A stretch of DNA of 46,799 nucleotides from Parapedobacter sp964613725 (GTDB lineage Bacteria > Bacteroidota > Bacteroidia > Sphingobacteriales > Sphingobacteriaceae): assembly GCA_964613725.1 (NCBI GenBank), contig CAZTJY010000009.1, forward strand, positions 1 to 46,799, given 5' to 3'. Positions 17,534 to 27,248 of this stretch are shown piece by piece (the first letter of the stretch is position 1; each line of letters begins with the position of its first letter). Made by a program: the position numbers and the translations under genes. The notes beneath the pieces are model-generated. The model was not told the origin of the DNA and did not search any database. It saw only the letters and a program-made list of their open reading frames with translations.

Positions 17534-18034
17534 ATGGCAACAATAGCATTCAAAGGTACCGAGGTACATACCGCCGGATCGCTTCCGGCCGTTGGCAGCA
17601 AGGCCCCCGATTTTAAATTGGTCGCTGGCGATCTTTCAACAAAGTCGCTGAGCGATTACCAAGGCAAAAAAATAATCCTAAGCGTTTTCCCGAGCATTGA
17701 TACGGGCACTTGTGCGGCATCGGTGAGGGCATTCAACAAGAAGGCAGCTGGATTGGATAACACGGTGGTGCTTTGTATCTCACGGGATCTACCGTTTGCA
17801 CAAGGGAGATTCTGTGCTGCAGAAGGCATCAGCAATGTGGAAACCTTATCGGAATTCAGGGATACTAGTTTTTCGGATGCCTACCAGTTGAAGCTCACGG
17901 ATGGGCCATTGGAAGGTCTACTAAGCCGTGCCGTAGTCGTCATCGATGAAGGTGGCACCGTGAAATACAACGAACAGGTTGCGGAAATTACCAATGAACC
18001 CAACTACGACAATGCGTTGGCTGCGCTGGCGTAA
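17534..18034 (+). CDS. tpx: thiol peroxidase (Tpx-type peroxiredoxin)
   Basis: A 166-residue atypical two-Cys peroxiredoxin that reduces peroxides with thioredoxin. The peroxidatic Cys60 is in SIDTGTCAAS and the resolving Cys94 in GRFCAAEG, the spacing of E. coli Tpx (61/95). The opening MATIAFKGTEVHTAGSLPAVGSKAPDF is standard, so the ATG at 17534 is taken rather than the in-frame one at 17504. It stands alone, about 100 bases after the symporter gene, and converges on the lipoprotein gene with a 24-base gap. Confidence 0.95.
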   Translation: MATIAFKGTEVHTAGSLPAVGSKAPDFKLVAGDLSTKSLSDYQGKKIILSVFPSIDTGTCAASVRAFNKKAAGLDNTVVLCISRDLPFAQGRFCAAEGISNVETLSEFRDTSFSDAYQLKLTDGPLEGLLSRAVVVIDEGGTVKYNEQVAEITNEPNYDNALAALA

Positions 18035-18058
18035 ATGCAGCGGCTGTATACCCAATTA

Positions 18059-18556
18059 TTAATCACACGGTACCGGTTGAAAGAGCTGGCCCGCTTCGAA
18101 ATCGATGGCGCGGCGGTCCGTAAACCGGTACGTGTTTCCGACCGGTTCCCGGTCTCCGATTCCACGTATTAGATCGGTACCCCGTTTTAGGAATGCCTCC
18201 TCCGTTCGGTTGTGGGTGCCTTCAGCGTGAAAGTCGTAAACAACCAACAGCGTATCGCCGTGGAACCGCCCTTCAACCGTACCTAGGCTACCGTCTATCT
18301 GGTAGTTTTTGAAGTGTAACGTACCCGAAGCGCTGTCATTCGCTACTGTGATGCTGAGGCGCACCGAGTCCCGCTCGCGCGTGTGGAGATAACAAGAGGT
18401 CTCCGCCACCGGCACGATCGTTCCTTGTGGAACGGTGTCGTCCTGTGCCGTATTTTCGTTTTGAGATGATGCCGGCCCTTGGCAGGAACCACCAACTAGC
18501 AGGGCGGTTGCACCAAAAATGGCCACAGCCGACCGCCAATGATGTTGCTTGTTCAT
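18059..18556 (-). CDS. lipoprotein of unknown function
   Basis: From the ATG at 18556 (MNKQHHW) the product has 165 residues; an in-frame ATG at 18592 would add 12 residues before the signal peptide and looks less natural. The signal region ATALLVGGSC ends in a lipobox-like Cys, followed by a low-complexity linker. The mature part is a small beta-rich domain (LSITVANDSASGTLHFKNYQIDGS, then GRFHGDTLLVVYDF) typical of short periplasmic or outer-membrane lipoproteins in this group. No named family is recognised. It is convergent with tpx and upstream of nothing obvious. Confidence 0.7.
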   Translation of the reverse strand: MNKQHHWRSAVAIFGATALLVGGSCQGPASSQNENTAQDDTVPQGTIVPVAETSCYLHTRERDSVRLSITVANDSASGTLHFKNYQIDGSLGTVEGRFHGDTLLVVYDFHAEGTHNRTEEAFLKRGTDLIRGIGDREPVGNTYRFTDRRAIDFEAGQLFQPVPCD

Positions 18557-18617
18557 AGTTACTAGGCGGCAAATTCCATGCAGAAAATTCATTTTATCGA
18601 AAAACGGCTCTAACGGA

Positions 18618-20270
18618 TCAACGCCAAGCCTTATAACGGTTAATCAATCCGTTAGTAGAAGCGTCATGGCTAGCTACCGGATCGTCGTTCCGCAGTTCCG
18701 GTAAAATATTGCCAGCCAGTTGTTTTCCGAGCTCCACGCCCCATTGGTCGAAGCTGAAGATATTCCAAATGATGCCCTGCGCGAAAATCTTGTGTTCGTA
18801 GAGGGCAATCAACGATCCGAGCGTAAAAGGAGTGATTTTTTTCAGGAGGAATGAGTTGCTTGGCCGGTTGCCTTCGAATACTTTAAAGGTTTTCAGGCGC
18901 GTGATTTCCTCTTCCGACTTGCCCGATGCTTTTAATTCGGCGATAACGGCTTCCTCACCCTTACCATTCATCAGTGCTTCCGTCTGTGCAAAGAAATTAG
19001 ACAACAGCAGCGTGTGGTGCTCGCCGATGGGGTTATGGGTCTGTGCGGGTGCGATGAAGTCGCACGGAATCAGTTTGGTGCCTTGGTGAATGAGTTGGTA
19101 AAAAGCATGCTGGCCATTGGTGCCCGGTTCGCCCCAGATAATCGGCCCTGTCTCATAGTCCACCGGATTGCCTTCACGGTCCACGTACTTGCCATTGCTC
19201 TCCATATCGCCTTGCTGGAAATAGGCAGCAAACCGGTGCAGGTACTGGTCGTAAGGGAGGATGGCCTGTGTTTCTGCGTCGAAGAAGTTGTTGTACCAAA
19301 TACCAAGTAGCGCCATGATGACGGGAATGTTGTCCTCAAAGGGTGTCTCGCGGAAATGCTTGTCGCTCGCTTCCGCCCCTTGCAGCAACTGCTCGAAATT
19401 GTCGTAGCCGATGCTGAGTACAATGGAAAGCCCGATGGCACTCCAAAGCGAATACCGGCCGCCTACCCAATCCCAGAATTCGAACATGTTCTGCGTATCG
19501 ATACCGAACTCGCTTACCGCTTTGGCGTTGGTAGAGAGCGCCACGAAATGCTTGGCCACGGCTTCCGGGGCAGCACCGCTGTTGAGCAGCCACTGCCGTG
19601 CAGTATGCGCATTGGCCATGGTTTCCTGCGTGGTGAACGTCTTGGAAGCAATGAGGAACAGGGTAGTTGCAGGGTCTACTTTTTTAAGCGTTTCTGCGAT
19701 ATGCGTACCGTCTACGTTGGAGACGAAATGGATATTCAAATGGTTCTTGTAGGGCTTCAACGCCTCCGTAACCATCACTGGCCCCAGATCGGAGCCGCCG
19801 ATACCGATATTGACGACATCGGTGATGGCCTTGCCGGTATGGCCTTTCCAGTTGCCACTGATGATGCGGTCGGAAAACTCACGCATTTTCGTCAATACTG
19901 CATTCACATCGGGCATTACGTCCTTGCCATCCACGAGCACAGGTGTGTTGCGCTGGTTGCGCAAGGCAGTATGCAACACCGCTCGGCCCTCCGTTTCGTT
20001 GATGGCGTCGCCGGCGAACATAGCCTTGATGGCATCATCAAGCTTGCATTCGCGGGCCAGTTGGAGAAGCAGCGCTTTTGTAGTGTCGTCAATCCGGTTT
20101 TTGGAATAGTCAAAAAGAATGTCTCCAAACGTGATCGAAAACTTGCCGAATCGGTCGTTGTCTGCTGCGAAGAGCTCTGTGAGGTGCTTCGGTGCGATGT
20201 CGACATAATGGTTGCTGAGGTACTTGTAAGCCTGTGTGGCAGTAAAATTGATACGGGGTAACATATGCAT
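18618..20270 (-). CDS. pgi: glucose-6-phosphate isomerase
   Basis: A 550-residue cytoplasmic enzyme that interconverts glucose 6-phosphate and fructose 6-phosphate in glycolysis. Both family signatures are visible, DWVGGRYSLWSAIG and FDQWGVELGKQLA, together with IGGSDLGPVMV for phosphate binding and GEPGTNGQHAFYQLIHQGT. The length equals E. coli Pgi (549). The ATG at 20264 is a near alternative. It follows the M28 peptidase gene by 10 bases, so the two are likely co-transcribed although their roles are unrelated. Confidence 0.97.
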   Translation of the reverse strand: MHMLPRINFTATQAYKYLSNHYVDIAPKHLTELFAADNDRFGKFSITFGDILFDYSKNRIDDTTKALLLQLARECKLDDAIKAMFAGDAINETEGRAVLHTALRNQRNTPVLVDGKDVMPDVNAVLTKMREFSDRIISGNWKGHTGKAITDVVNIGIGGSDLGPVMVTEALKPYKNHLNIHFVSNVDGTHIAETLKKVDPATTLFLIASKTFTTQETMANAHTARQWLLNSGAAPEAVAKHFVALSTNAKAVSEFGIDTQNMFEFWDWVGGRYSLWSAIGLSIVLSIGYDNFEQLLQGAEASDKHFRETPFEDNIPVIMALLGIWYNNFFDAETQAILPYDQYLHRFAAYFQQGDMESNGKYVDREGNPVDYETGPIIWGEPGTNGQHAFYQLIHQGTKLIPCDFIAPAQTHNPIGEHHTLLLSNFFAQTEALMNGKGEEAVIAELKASGKSEEEITRLKTFKVFEGNRPSNSFLLKKITPFTLGSLIALYEHKIFAQGIIWNIFSFDQWGVELGKQLAGNILPELRNDDPVASHDASTNGLINRYKAWR

Positions 20271-20280
20271 TTCGTTAAAA

Positions 20281-21852
20281 TTATTCTTTGTTGGAATCCA
20301 CGACGATCCTTTGGTCGCGATTGGCGATTTCCCACGCGGTATGGAAAACGAGCCGGGCTCGCTTGGTTAACATCTCGAAGTTGATTTTATCCACCGTGTC
20401 GGCAGGGGTATGGTAATCGGGATGCAGACCACTGAAGTAAAAAATCACCGGGATGCCATGTTTCGCGAAGTTATACTGGTCCGAACGGTAATAGATACGC
20501 ATGGGATCCTTCGGGTCATCGTACATGTAGTCTAGCTCCATGTGGGTATACTCGGCGTTGGCATTTTCGTTGATCACCTTCAATTCGGAGCTCAGCTTAT
20601 CCGAGCCAATCACATGCACATAGTTATGGTTGCCGCGGAGGTGCTTATCGTCGATGCGGCCGATCATATCGGTGTTGAGATTGACGACAGTGTTTTCTAG
20701 GGGGAAGATGGGGTGGCGCGAGTAGTAGTTAGAACCCAGCAGCCCTTTTTCTTCGGCGGTTACCGTCATGAAGAGGATGCTACGCCGTGGGCCATGGCCG
20801 TCGGCTTTCGCCTTAGCGAAAGCGCGGGCAAGTTCCAATATGCCTGTAGTACCCGATCCGTTGTCGTCTGCACCGAAGTAAATGGTGCCATTCTGGTTGC
20901 CCTCGTGGTCGTAATGTGCGGTAAGCACCAGCACTTCATCCTTGAGGTCCGTACCTTCGAGGTAGCCCAATACATTGGGCGACGTAAACGGCTCGGTTAC
21001 CGATCCGAAGGTCGTTTTCAATCGCGTTTTATAGGTTTTGCTTTGTGGTTGCCCGGTCCCGTTTATCCGTTTGGTCAACTCACTGATGGATGTCTTGGCA
21101 CGGGCCAGGAGCTGGTCGGCCATTTCGGGCGTGATGTTGGCCACGGGAGTACGGGCCGTTGCAGGGCTTGTATCGGCACCTTCGTCTAGGGCGATGCGTG
21201 GCTGGCTGAGACGGCTACCGAGGCGTCCAAGGGTTTCTGCCACCGAACTGGAAACGGCAATGATGAGTCTTGGATTTCTCGAGGTAATGTTCTGGAGCCG
21301 CTTGGTACGCGAAGTCACCCATTCGGATGCGGTATCAGCACCAGTAATCAAAGAATTTCCCTGCGCATCCTTTGGTTCGCCATCGCTGATTACCAACACC
21401 ACTTTATCGCCGATGTCTATTCCTTTGAGGTCGTCGTACATGGCCTCGCTGATGCCATAGCCAATGAAAGTGATTTCGTTGGCATCGATCGTCGTCTCCG
21501 GACCGCTCCCCACGAAATAGAAATCCTCACCGTTGGTGAATGATGTGCCATTGATGGTAAATTCACTGACATCGAATTGCGTACGCGTCAATTTAACGGG
21601 CTGGAAATATGAACCGTTTACCGGGCCAGCCAATCCCAGTCGCTTAAATTCATTTGCGATGTATTCCGCGGCTTTGTCTCCGCCGGGCTCGCCCGTCCCG
21701 CGGCCTTCGAATCCGGCCGATGCCAGGACGGAAAGGTGTGCCTTGGCGGTTTCAGGGGTAATCTCGGAAGCATATTGCTGCTGTACCGGATCCTGGGCCA
21801 TAATACATCCGCAGAAGGCCGGAATGAGGAATAATGATAATAGTTGCTTCAT
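20281..21852 (-). CDS. secreted M28 family zinc aminopeptidase with PA domain
   Basis: A 523-residue protein with a signal peptide (ends near residue 20, MAQDP). A protease-associated domain covers about residues 105-270 and the M28 catalytic domain follows. Zinc-site motifs are LTAHYDHEG, FGADDNGSGT, TAEEKGLLGSNYY with the catalytic Glu pair, LNTDMIGR, and a late HPDYHTPADTVDKI. Such enzymes cut single residues from peptide N-termini in the periplasm or outside the cell. It precedes pgi by 10 bases and follows rpiB by 79 bases on the same strand. Confidence 0.92.
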   Translation of the reverse strand: MKQLLSLFLIPAFCGCIMAQDPVQQQYASEITPETAKAHLSVLASAGFEGRGTGEPGGDKAAEYIANEFKRLGLAGPVNGSYFQPVKLTRTQFDVSEFTINGTSFTNGEDFYFVGSGPETTIDANEITFIGYGISEAMYDDLKGIDIGDKVVLVISDGEPKDAQGNSLITGADTASEWVTSRTKRLQNITSRNPRLIIAVSSSVAETLGRLGSRLSQPRIALDEGADTSPATARTPVANITPEMADQLLARAKTSISELTKRINGTGQPQSKTYKTRLKTTFGSVTEPFTSPNVLGYLEGTDLKDEVLVLTAHYDHEGNQNGTIYFGADDNGSGTTGILELARAFAKAKADGHGPRRSILFMTVTAEEKGLLGSNYYSRHPIFPLENTVVNLNTDMIGRIDDKHLRGNHNYVHVIGSDKLSSELKVINENANAEYTHMELDYMYDDPKDPMRIYYRSDQYNFAKHGIPVIFYFSGLHPDYHTPADTVDKINFEMLTKRARLVFHTAWEIANRDQRIVVDSNKE

Positions 21853-21931
21853 GGTGCTTTTTTTAACTATGAGACTTTATACATCAGACATGCAATAGGA
21901 GACATCAGAGGTGCCCTTCATGACTTACGAC

Positions 21932-22372
21932 TCAACACGACATTTTATTCACGCGATTGGCGTGCCTGCCGCCTTCAAAATCGGTGGAAAGGAATTTGTC
22001 GATAATGGTTTTGGCCAGCTCCACATCGATGAATCGGGCAGGGATACACACAATGTTGGCATCATTGTGTTGGCGGGCGAGGGAGGCCAGCTCTTCCTGC
22101 CAACAGATTGCGGCGCGGATACCCTGGTGTTTATTGGCCGTGATGGCTACGCCATTGGCGCTACCGCATACCAAGATGCCGCGATCGAAATCCCCACGCT
22201 CTACCGCCGCCGCCACCGGGTGTGCGAAATCCGGATAATCCACCGAATCGGCGGTGTGCGTCCCAAAATCTTCGACGGTATAGCCTTCCCGTTCCAGGAA
22301 GTCCACCAGTTCGGCTTTATAGGTAAAACCCGCGTGGTCTCCGCCGATGGCGATGGTGAATGGTGTCATCAT
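21932..22372 (-). CDS. rpiB: ribose-5-phosphate isomerase B
   Basis: A 146-residue sugar-phosphate isomerase (ribose 5-phosphate to ribulose 5-phosphate). It starts MMTPFTIAIGGDHAGF; an ATG at 22429 would add a lysine-rich stretch overlapping tatC and is rejected. Motifs are GGDHAGF, YPDFAHPVA, LVCGSANGVAITANKHQGIRAA with the active-site Cys, and a phosphate-binding RHANRVNKM at the end. It lies 25 bases after tatC on the same strand. Confidence 0.94.
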   Translation of the reverse strand: MMTPFTIAIGGDHAGFTYKAELVDFLEREGYTVEDFGTHTADSVDYPDFAHPVAAAVERGDFDRGILVCGSANGVAITANKHQGIRAAICWQEELASLARQHNDANIVCIPARFIDVELAKTIIDKFLSTDFEGGRHANRVNKMSC

Positions 22373-22397
22373 GGTTAATCCTTGTGTTTTCTCCAGC

Positions 22398-23282
22398 TTA
22401 TTTTTCTTCGTTATTATAAAATTCGGCATCGGCCTTCATCCGCTTCTTATGCACCCGCGAAGCCACGACAATACTCAGCTCATAGAGTATAAACATGGGA
22501 AAGCTAACGGTTAGCATCGTAATGATATCGGGTGTAGGTGTGATGATGGCCGCGATTATCAAGATAATGACAACAGCATACTGGCGCGACTTCCGCATGA
22601 ACTGCGGGGTCATGATACCCAGCTTCGAGAGGATGAAGATGACAATCGGAAGCTCGAAGATGATCCCACATCCCAACGTAAGTGTAGCCACGAATGAGAG
22701 GTAGTTCTGCACGGTAATCGTATTCGCGATGTCGCCGCTGATGGAATAATTGGCTAAGAAGTTCATTGCCAATGGTACCACTACGAAATAGCCGAACAAG
22801 ACCCCTAAGATGAACAGGAGGCTCGCATAAAACACAAACCCGCTAGCAGATTTCCGCTCAATATCAGTCAATGCAGGTTTGATGAAGAGCCATACTTCAT
22901 ACAGCAGGTAGGGAAAGCCCAGCATCACCGCGATGATTAACGATGAATTGATCTGTAGGATGAATTGGCCCGCCATCTGCGTGTTGATGATGGTACCCGG
23001 CACTTCTGTCACGCAGAAATCGGGCGTATTGAGCCAGTCTGCAATCCGGCACATCACGCGGTAGGTCCAGAAATCGGCGCTCTTTGGCCCCATGATGACG
23101 TCGTCGAAAATGAAATCATAAAAGGAGAATGCAACGACCATGAAGACGACAATAGCGATTGCCGAACGGATAAGGTGCCAGCGCAATACTTCGAGGTGGT
23201 CAAAGAATGACATCTCGGCTTCGAGGTTTTTGCCTTTATTTTTGAGGGTCTCTATGAGTTTCTTGCCGGATAATTTGCTCAT
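22398..23282 (-). CDS. tatC: Sec-independent protein translocase subunit TatC
   Basis: A 294-residue inner-membrane protein with six membrane segments. The cytoplasmic N-terminus carries SFFDHLEVLRWHLIRSA, the twin-arginine signal recognition region, and the later part has NFLANYSISG, GIIFELPIVIFILSKLGI and a proline-rich TPTPDIITM loop. TatC binds twin-arginine signal peptides and exports folded proteins. No tatA or tatB is beside it. It is separated from the accC gene by a predicted terminator at 23301-23330, so it likely starts its own transcript. Confidence 0.96.
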   Translation of the reverse strand: MSKLSGKKLIETLKNKGKNLEAEMSFFDHLEVLRWHLIRSAIAIVVFMVVAFSFYDFIFDDVIMGPKSADFWTYRVMCRIADWLNTPDFCVTEVPGTIINTQMAGQFILQINSSLIIAVMLGFPYLLYEVWLFIKPALTDIERKSASGFVFYASLLFILGVLFGYFVVVPLAMNFLANYSISGDIANTITVQNYLSFVATLTLGCGIIFELPIVIFILSKLGIMTPQFMRKSRQYAVVIILIIAAIITPTPDIITMLTVSFPMFILYELSIVVASRVHKKRMKADAEFYNNEEK

Positions 23283-23300
23283 GTTGTTATAAAAAGCAAA

Positions 23301-23330
23301 AATACCATTCTATTTCATAAGAATGGTATT
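23301..23330 (-). terminator. intrinsic terminator between accC and tatC
   Basis: A perfect 11-bp inverted repeat, aataccattct (23301-23311) and agaatggtatt (23320-23330), with an 8-base loop. Read on the minus strand the stem is followed by a T-run (TTTTTGCTTTTT), the form of a rho-independent terminator. It ends the acc operon before tatC. Confidence 0.8.
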
Positions 23331-23355
23331 TATGAAGGGATGTTGTTACATTTAT

Positions 23356-24696
23356 TTATTCGCTCAGATCAAAAGTCTCCATAAACTTGGTGGTAAAGTT
23401 GCCGGCCCTGAAATTCGGGTCACGCATCAACCGCAAGTGCAGCGGGATGGTTGTTTTGACGCCTTCGATGATAAACTCACTCAATGCGCGCTCCATGGTG
23501 GAGATCGCCTCCTCGCGGGTCTGCGCCACGCAGATAAGCTTGGCAATCATGGAATCGTAGTTGGGCGGGATGACATAGCCGGAGTAGGCATGTGTATCTA
23601 CCCGTACGCCGTGGCCACCTGGCGAGTGGAAATTGGTGATTTTGCCGGGTGAAGGCCTGAAGCCATGAAATGGGTCTTCCGCATTGATACGGCACTCAAT
23701 CGCATGCATCGTTGGCTCGTAGCTGGTGCCCGAAATGGGGATGCCCGCTGCCACCTTGATTTGTTCCTTGATGAGATCAAAATTAATGACTTCTTCGGTA
23801 ACAGGGTGTTCCACTTGGATGCGCGTATTCATCTCCATGAAATAGAAATTGCGGTGTTTATCCACGAGAAACTCGATGGTTCCCGCTCCTTCATAGTTGA
23901 CTGCCTTGGCGCCCTTGATGGCTGCCTCGCCCATGGCACGGCGCAACTCGGGCGTGATAAACGGTGACGGGGCTTCTTCAATGAGTTTTTGGTGACGCCG
24001 CTGGATGGAGCAATCGCGCTCGGATAGGTGGCACACGGTGCCGAATTGGTCACCCACCACCTGAATTTCGATATGGCGGGGGTCCTCCACGAACTTTTCG
24101 AGATAAATGCCGTCGTTGCCGAATGCGGCGCCGGCTTCCTGGCGGGCCGAATCCCAAGCCGGCTCGAATTCTTCATCTTTCCAGACGATGCGCATGCCCC
24201 TTCCGCCGCCACCGGCGGTGGCCTTGAGGATAACCGGATAGCCGATTTCATTGGCAATGGTAATCCCCTCTTTCACATCGCTTACCAAACCGTCCGAACC
24301 GGGGATGGTTGGCACGCCTGCACGTTTCATTGTATCCTTCGCCGAGGCTTTGTCGCCCATCTGTTCGATCTGCTCGGCCGTGGCACCGATAAATTTGATG
24401 CCATACTGGTTACAGATGGATGAAAAACGGGCGTTTTCGGATAGAAATCCGTAGCCCGGGTGAATCGCATCGGCATTGGTTAACTCCGCCGCCGAAATAA
24501 TGTTGGGTATATTCAGGTAGGAGTCTTTGCTTGGTGGGGGGCCTATGCACACAGCCTCGTCGGCAAAACGTACATGCAGGCTGTCACGGTCGGCAGTGGA
24601 ATATACCGCCACACTCTTGATGCCCATTTCACGACAGGTGCGGATGATGCGTAACGCAATCTCCCCCCGGTTTGCTATCAGTATTTTTTTGAACAT
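23356..24696 (-). CDS. accC: acetyl-CoA carboxylase, biotin carboxylase subunit
   Basis: A 446-residue ATP-grasp enzyme that carboxylates the biotin on AccB, the first step of fatty-acid synthesis. It shows KILIANRGEIALRIIRTCRE at the start, ATAGGGGRGMRIV for ATP binding, SERDCSIQRRHQKLIEEAPSP, MEMNTRIQVEHPVTE with the catalytic Arg, and AIECRINAEDP. Length fits E. coli AccC (449). It lies 51 bases after accB in the operon rpmF-plsX-fabH-accB-accC. Confidence 0.97.
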   Translation of the reverse strand: MFKKILIANRGEIALRIIRTCREMGIKSVAVYSTADRDSLHVRFADEAVCIGPPPSKDSYLNIPNIISAAELTNADAIHPGYGFLSENARFSSICNQYGIKFIGATAEQIEQMGDKASAKDTMKRAGVPTIPGSDGLVSDVKEGITIANEIGYPVILKATAGGGGRGMRIVWKDEEFEPAWDSARQEAGAAFGNDGIYLEKFVEDPRHIEIQVVGDQFGTVCHLSERDCSIQRRHQKLIEEAPSPFITPELRRAMGEAAIKGAKAVNYEGAGTIEFLVDKHRNFYFMEMNTRIQVEHPVTEEVINFDLIKEQIKVAAGIPISGTSYEPTMHAIECRINAEDPFHGFRPSPGKITNFHSPGGHGVRVDTHAYSGYVIPPNYDSMIAKLICVAQTREEAISTMERALSEFIIEGVKTTIPLHLRLMRDPNFRAGNFTTKFMETFDLSE

Positions 24697-24747
24697 GAAT
24701 GTTTAGCTATCTTCGGTAGTATGTGTCCATCGTCTCTGATGCACAAC

Positions 24748-25224
24748 TTATTTCGGTTCAACCAAAAACAACGGTTGATCGTACTCCACGGGTTGCGCAT
24801 CGTCCACCAAAATCTTAACGATTTTGCCCGACACTTCCGATTCAATTTCATTGAAAAGTTTCATGGCCTCGATGATGCAAACCACTTTGCCAGTGCTGAC
24901 ATCGTCGCCAACGTTTACAAATGCCGGCTTGTCTGGCGATGGCGACCGGTAGAACGTGCCGATCATCGGTGATTTGATAGTCACGTAATTCGACGTGTCT
25001 TCCGCTTTGGAGGCTGCCGGTTTCGGCGCTTCCACCGCCGGTACAGCCGCTGCGGCCGGTATCGGAGCGGTGGCAGTTGTCGGTACTGTCGCGGTGACGT
25101 AGGTTGGTGCTTGGTTCGTCTTTATGGTGATCTTGAAATCCTCCTCTTCAATAGCCACTTCATTCACCCCCGATTTAGCGACAAACTTAATCAGGTCTTG
25201 AATCTGTTTGATATCCATGCTCAT
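24748..25224 (-). CDS. accB: acetyl-CoA carboxylase biotin carboxyl carrier protein
   Basis: A 158-residue carrier. The N-terminal helix is DIKQIQDLIKFVAKSGVNEV, residues 40-75 are an Ala/Pro/Thr-rich flexible linker, and the biotinyl domain carries EAMKLFNEIE with the biotinylated Lys122. It passes carboxybiotin from AccC to the carboxyltransferase, whose subunits are not in this window. The ATG two codons later is an equally good start. Confidence 0.96.
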   Translation of the reverse strand: MSMDIKQIQDLIKFVAKSGVNEVAIEEEDFKITIKTNQAPTYVTATVPTTATAPIPAAAAVPAVEAPKPAASKAEDTSNYVTIKSPMIGTFYRSPSPDKPAFVNVGDDVSTGKVVCIIEAMKLFNEIESEVSGKIVKILVDDAQPVEYDQPLFLVEPK

Positions 25225-25305
25225 TGTTTAGTAGGTTTTGATAATAAGAATCAATAATATTAGCTAATTTATTATATAACAAATAAAATCGGAATTTATT
25301 GCGCG

Positions 25306-26301
25306 TTATTCACCGTATGCCCATTTGAGGTACACGGAACCCCACGTAAACCCGCCGCCGAAGGCGGCAAGTATGAGGTTGTCGCCTTTTTTCAGCCGGC
25401 TTTCCCACTCCCAAAGGCAGAGGGGGATCGTGCCCGCCGTGGTATTTCCATAGCGTTCGATATTGACCATCACCTTTTCGTCGCTCAGCCCCATGCGGTC
25501 TGCCGTGGCGTCGATAATGCGTTTATTCGCTTGATGGGGAACAAGCCAGGCGACATCATCGGCCGTAAGATTGTTGCGGTCCATGATTTCAGCGGCCACA
25601 TCCGCCATCTTGGTCACCGCAAATTTGAAGACCGCGCGGCCCTCTTGGTAAGCAAAATGCAGGTCGGCATCTACGGTGGCGTGCGACGCGGGCAGAAGCG
25701 AACCGCCGGCCTTGATGTTGAGGTACGGGCACCCCGATCCGTCGCTCTTGAGGATGGAATCCATCACACCCAAACCCTCTTCGTTCGGTTCGAGCAATAC
25801 AGCACCGCAGCCATCGCCGAAGATGATGCATGTGGTGCGATCTTTATAGTTGATAATGGACGACATTTTGTCGCCGCCTACAACCAATACCTTTTTGTGC
25901 GTGCCCGCTTCGATAAATTGTGCGCCGGTGGTAAGTCCGTAGATAAAGCCCGAGCAAGCGGCTTGCAGGTCAAATCCCCAAGCATTCACCGCGCCCACTT
26001 TATCGGCTAAGATGTTGGCCGTGGCGGGGAAAGGCATATCTGGAGTTACCGTGCAGAAGATAATCAAGTCGATCTCGTCGGCACCAATACCCCGTTTTTC
26101 CAATAAGCCATTCACGGCAGGCACGGCCATGTCTGAGGTCGCCTTGCCTTCACCTTTCAGGATACGACGTTCCTTGATACCCGTACGGGTGGTAATCCAC
26201 TCGTCGTTCGTGTCAACCATGGTTTCGAGTTCCTGGTTGGTGAGGATATAGTCAGGCACGTACCCGTGTACAGCCGTTACGGCGGCATGAATTTTTGACA
26301 T
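25306..26301 (-). CDS. fabH: 3-oxoacyl-ACP synthase III
   Basis: A 331-residue condensing enzyme that starts fatty-acid chains from acetyl-CoA (or branched acyl-CoA) and malonyl-ACP. The catalytic triad is visible: Cys116 in QAACSGFIYG, His in LVPHQANKRIID, and Asn in ERYGNTTAGTIP. The end motif GGGFTWGSVYLKW is standard. It begins 8 bases after plsX, as in many bacteria, and precedes accB. Confidence 0.97.
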   Translation of the reverse strand: MSKIHAAVTAVHGYVPDYILTNQELETMVDTNDEWITTRTGIKERRILKGEGKATSDMAVPAVNGLLEKRGIGADEIDLIIFCTVTPDMPFPATANILADKVGAVNAWGFDLQAACSGFIYGLTTGAQFIEAGTHKKVLVVGGDKMSSIINYKDRTTCIIFGDGCGAVLLEPNEEGLGVMDSILKSDGSGCPYLNIKAGGSLLPASHATVDADLHFAYQEGRAVFKFAVTKMADVAAEIMDRNNLTADDVAWLVPHQANKRIIDATADRMGLSDEKVMVNIERYGNTTAGTIPLCLWEWESRLKKGDNLILAAFGGGFTWGSVYLKWAYGE

Positions 26302-26309
26302 ATAGCAAA

Positions 26310-27248
26310 TTAGTTGAAAGCTTGTTTTATTCGTTCGATGATGTCGGAGTCAATCATGTTTTTAGACAACAGCACCATATTTTTTATGGCCTCAGGGCTG
26401 GAAATGCCGTGCCCGATGATGACGGGTGCATTGACCCCCAAAATGGGGCTGCCGCCGTACTGTTCGTAGTTGAAGCGGTCGAAAAATGCGTCTTTGAACC
26501 CTTTCTTCCGGGTCAACACATAAAATGATTCGGCGAGTTTGAGCACGATATTGCCTACAAACCCATCACATACCATGACGTCGGCTTTTTCGTCAAAGAG
26601 TTCGCGGCCCTCTACGTTGCCGACAAAATTGATTTGGCCACTCTCTTTGAGAAGGGGATATGCCGCCAATGTGAGGGCATTCCCCTTTTCTTCTTCCTCA
26701 CCGATATTGACCAAGCCCACGGTAGGTTTTTCGATGCCATATACGTGCTCCGAAAAGAGACTGCCCAGTAATCCGAATTGCGGCAGCATTTCCGGTTTGC
26801 AATCTGCATTGGCACCTACATCGAGCAGGATGCCGAAGCCGCTTTTTATTTTCGGCACGTTGGTAGCGATTGCCGGACGGATGACACCGGGCACGGTTTT
26901 TACACTCAGTACCGCCCCAACCAGCATGGCACCGGTATTGCCTGCAGAGGCAAAGGAATCGATGGCTCCCTCTTTGAGTAATTGGAATCCACGACTGATG
27001 CTCGAATTAGGTTTTTGAGCGATGGCTTTGGTGGGGTGTTCACCCATACCGATTTGCTCGGGGGCGTGTACATATTCAAAAAAAGCAGGATCCCCCCCTG
27101 CTTGTTCGATTTGTTGCTTAGCAATTTCTTGGTCGCCGATGAGTACGATTTTTTGGTCTTCCGAAAGCTGTTTGGCAGCTAAAATAGCGCCCTGTAAGGT
27201 TGCCTCCGGGGCAAAATCGCCACCCAATATATCTAAACCAATCTTCAT
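26310..27248 (-). CDS. plsX: phosphate acyltransferase PlsX
   Basis: A 312-residue peripheral enzyme that makes acyl-phosphate from acyl-ACP for phospholipid synthesis. It starts MKIGLDILGGDFAPEATLQGA, with the typical IGMGEHPTKAIAQKPNSS segment, FASAGNTGAMLVGA, and VCDGFVGNIVLKLAE. It links phospholipid synthesis to fabH, which follows directly. An inverted repeat gtaacgc/gcgttac in the gap before it (27293-27322) may modulate read-through from rpmF. Confidence 0.96.
   Translation of the reverse strand: MKIGLDILGGDFAPEATLQGAILAAKQLSEDQKIVLIGDQEIAKQQIEQAGGDPAFFEYVHAPEQIGMGEHPTKAIAQKPNSSISRGFQLLKEGAIDSFASAGNTGAMLVGAVLSVKTVPGVIRPAIATNVPKIKSGFGILLDVGANADCKPEMLPQFGLLGSLFSEHVYGIEKPTVGLVNIGEEEEKGNALTLAAYPLLKESGQINFVGNVEGRELFDEKADVMVCDGFVGNIVLKLAESFYVLTRKKGFKDAFFDRFNYEQYGGSPILGVNAPVIIGHGISSPEAIKNMVLLSKNMIDSDIIERIKQAFN

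Noticed and set aside
19356..20261. A 301-codon plus-strand open frame opposite pgi
   Set aside because: It lies wholly antisense to a clear glucose-6-phosphate isomerase, has no family features, and is a codon-bias shadow.
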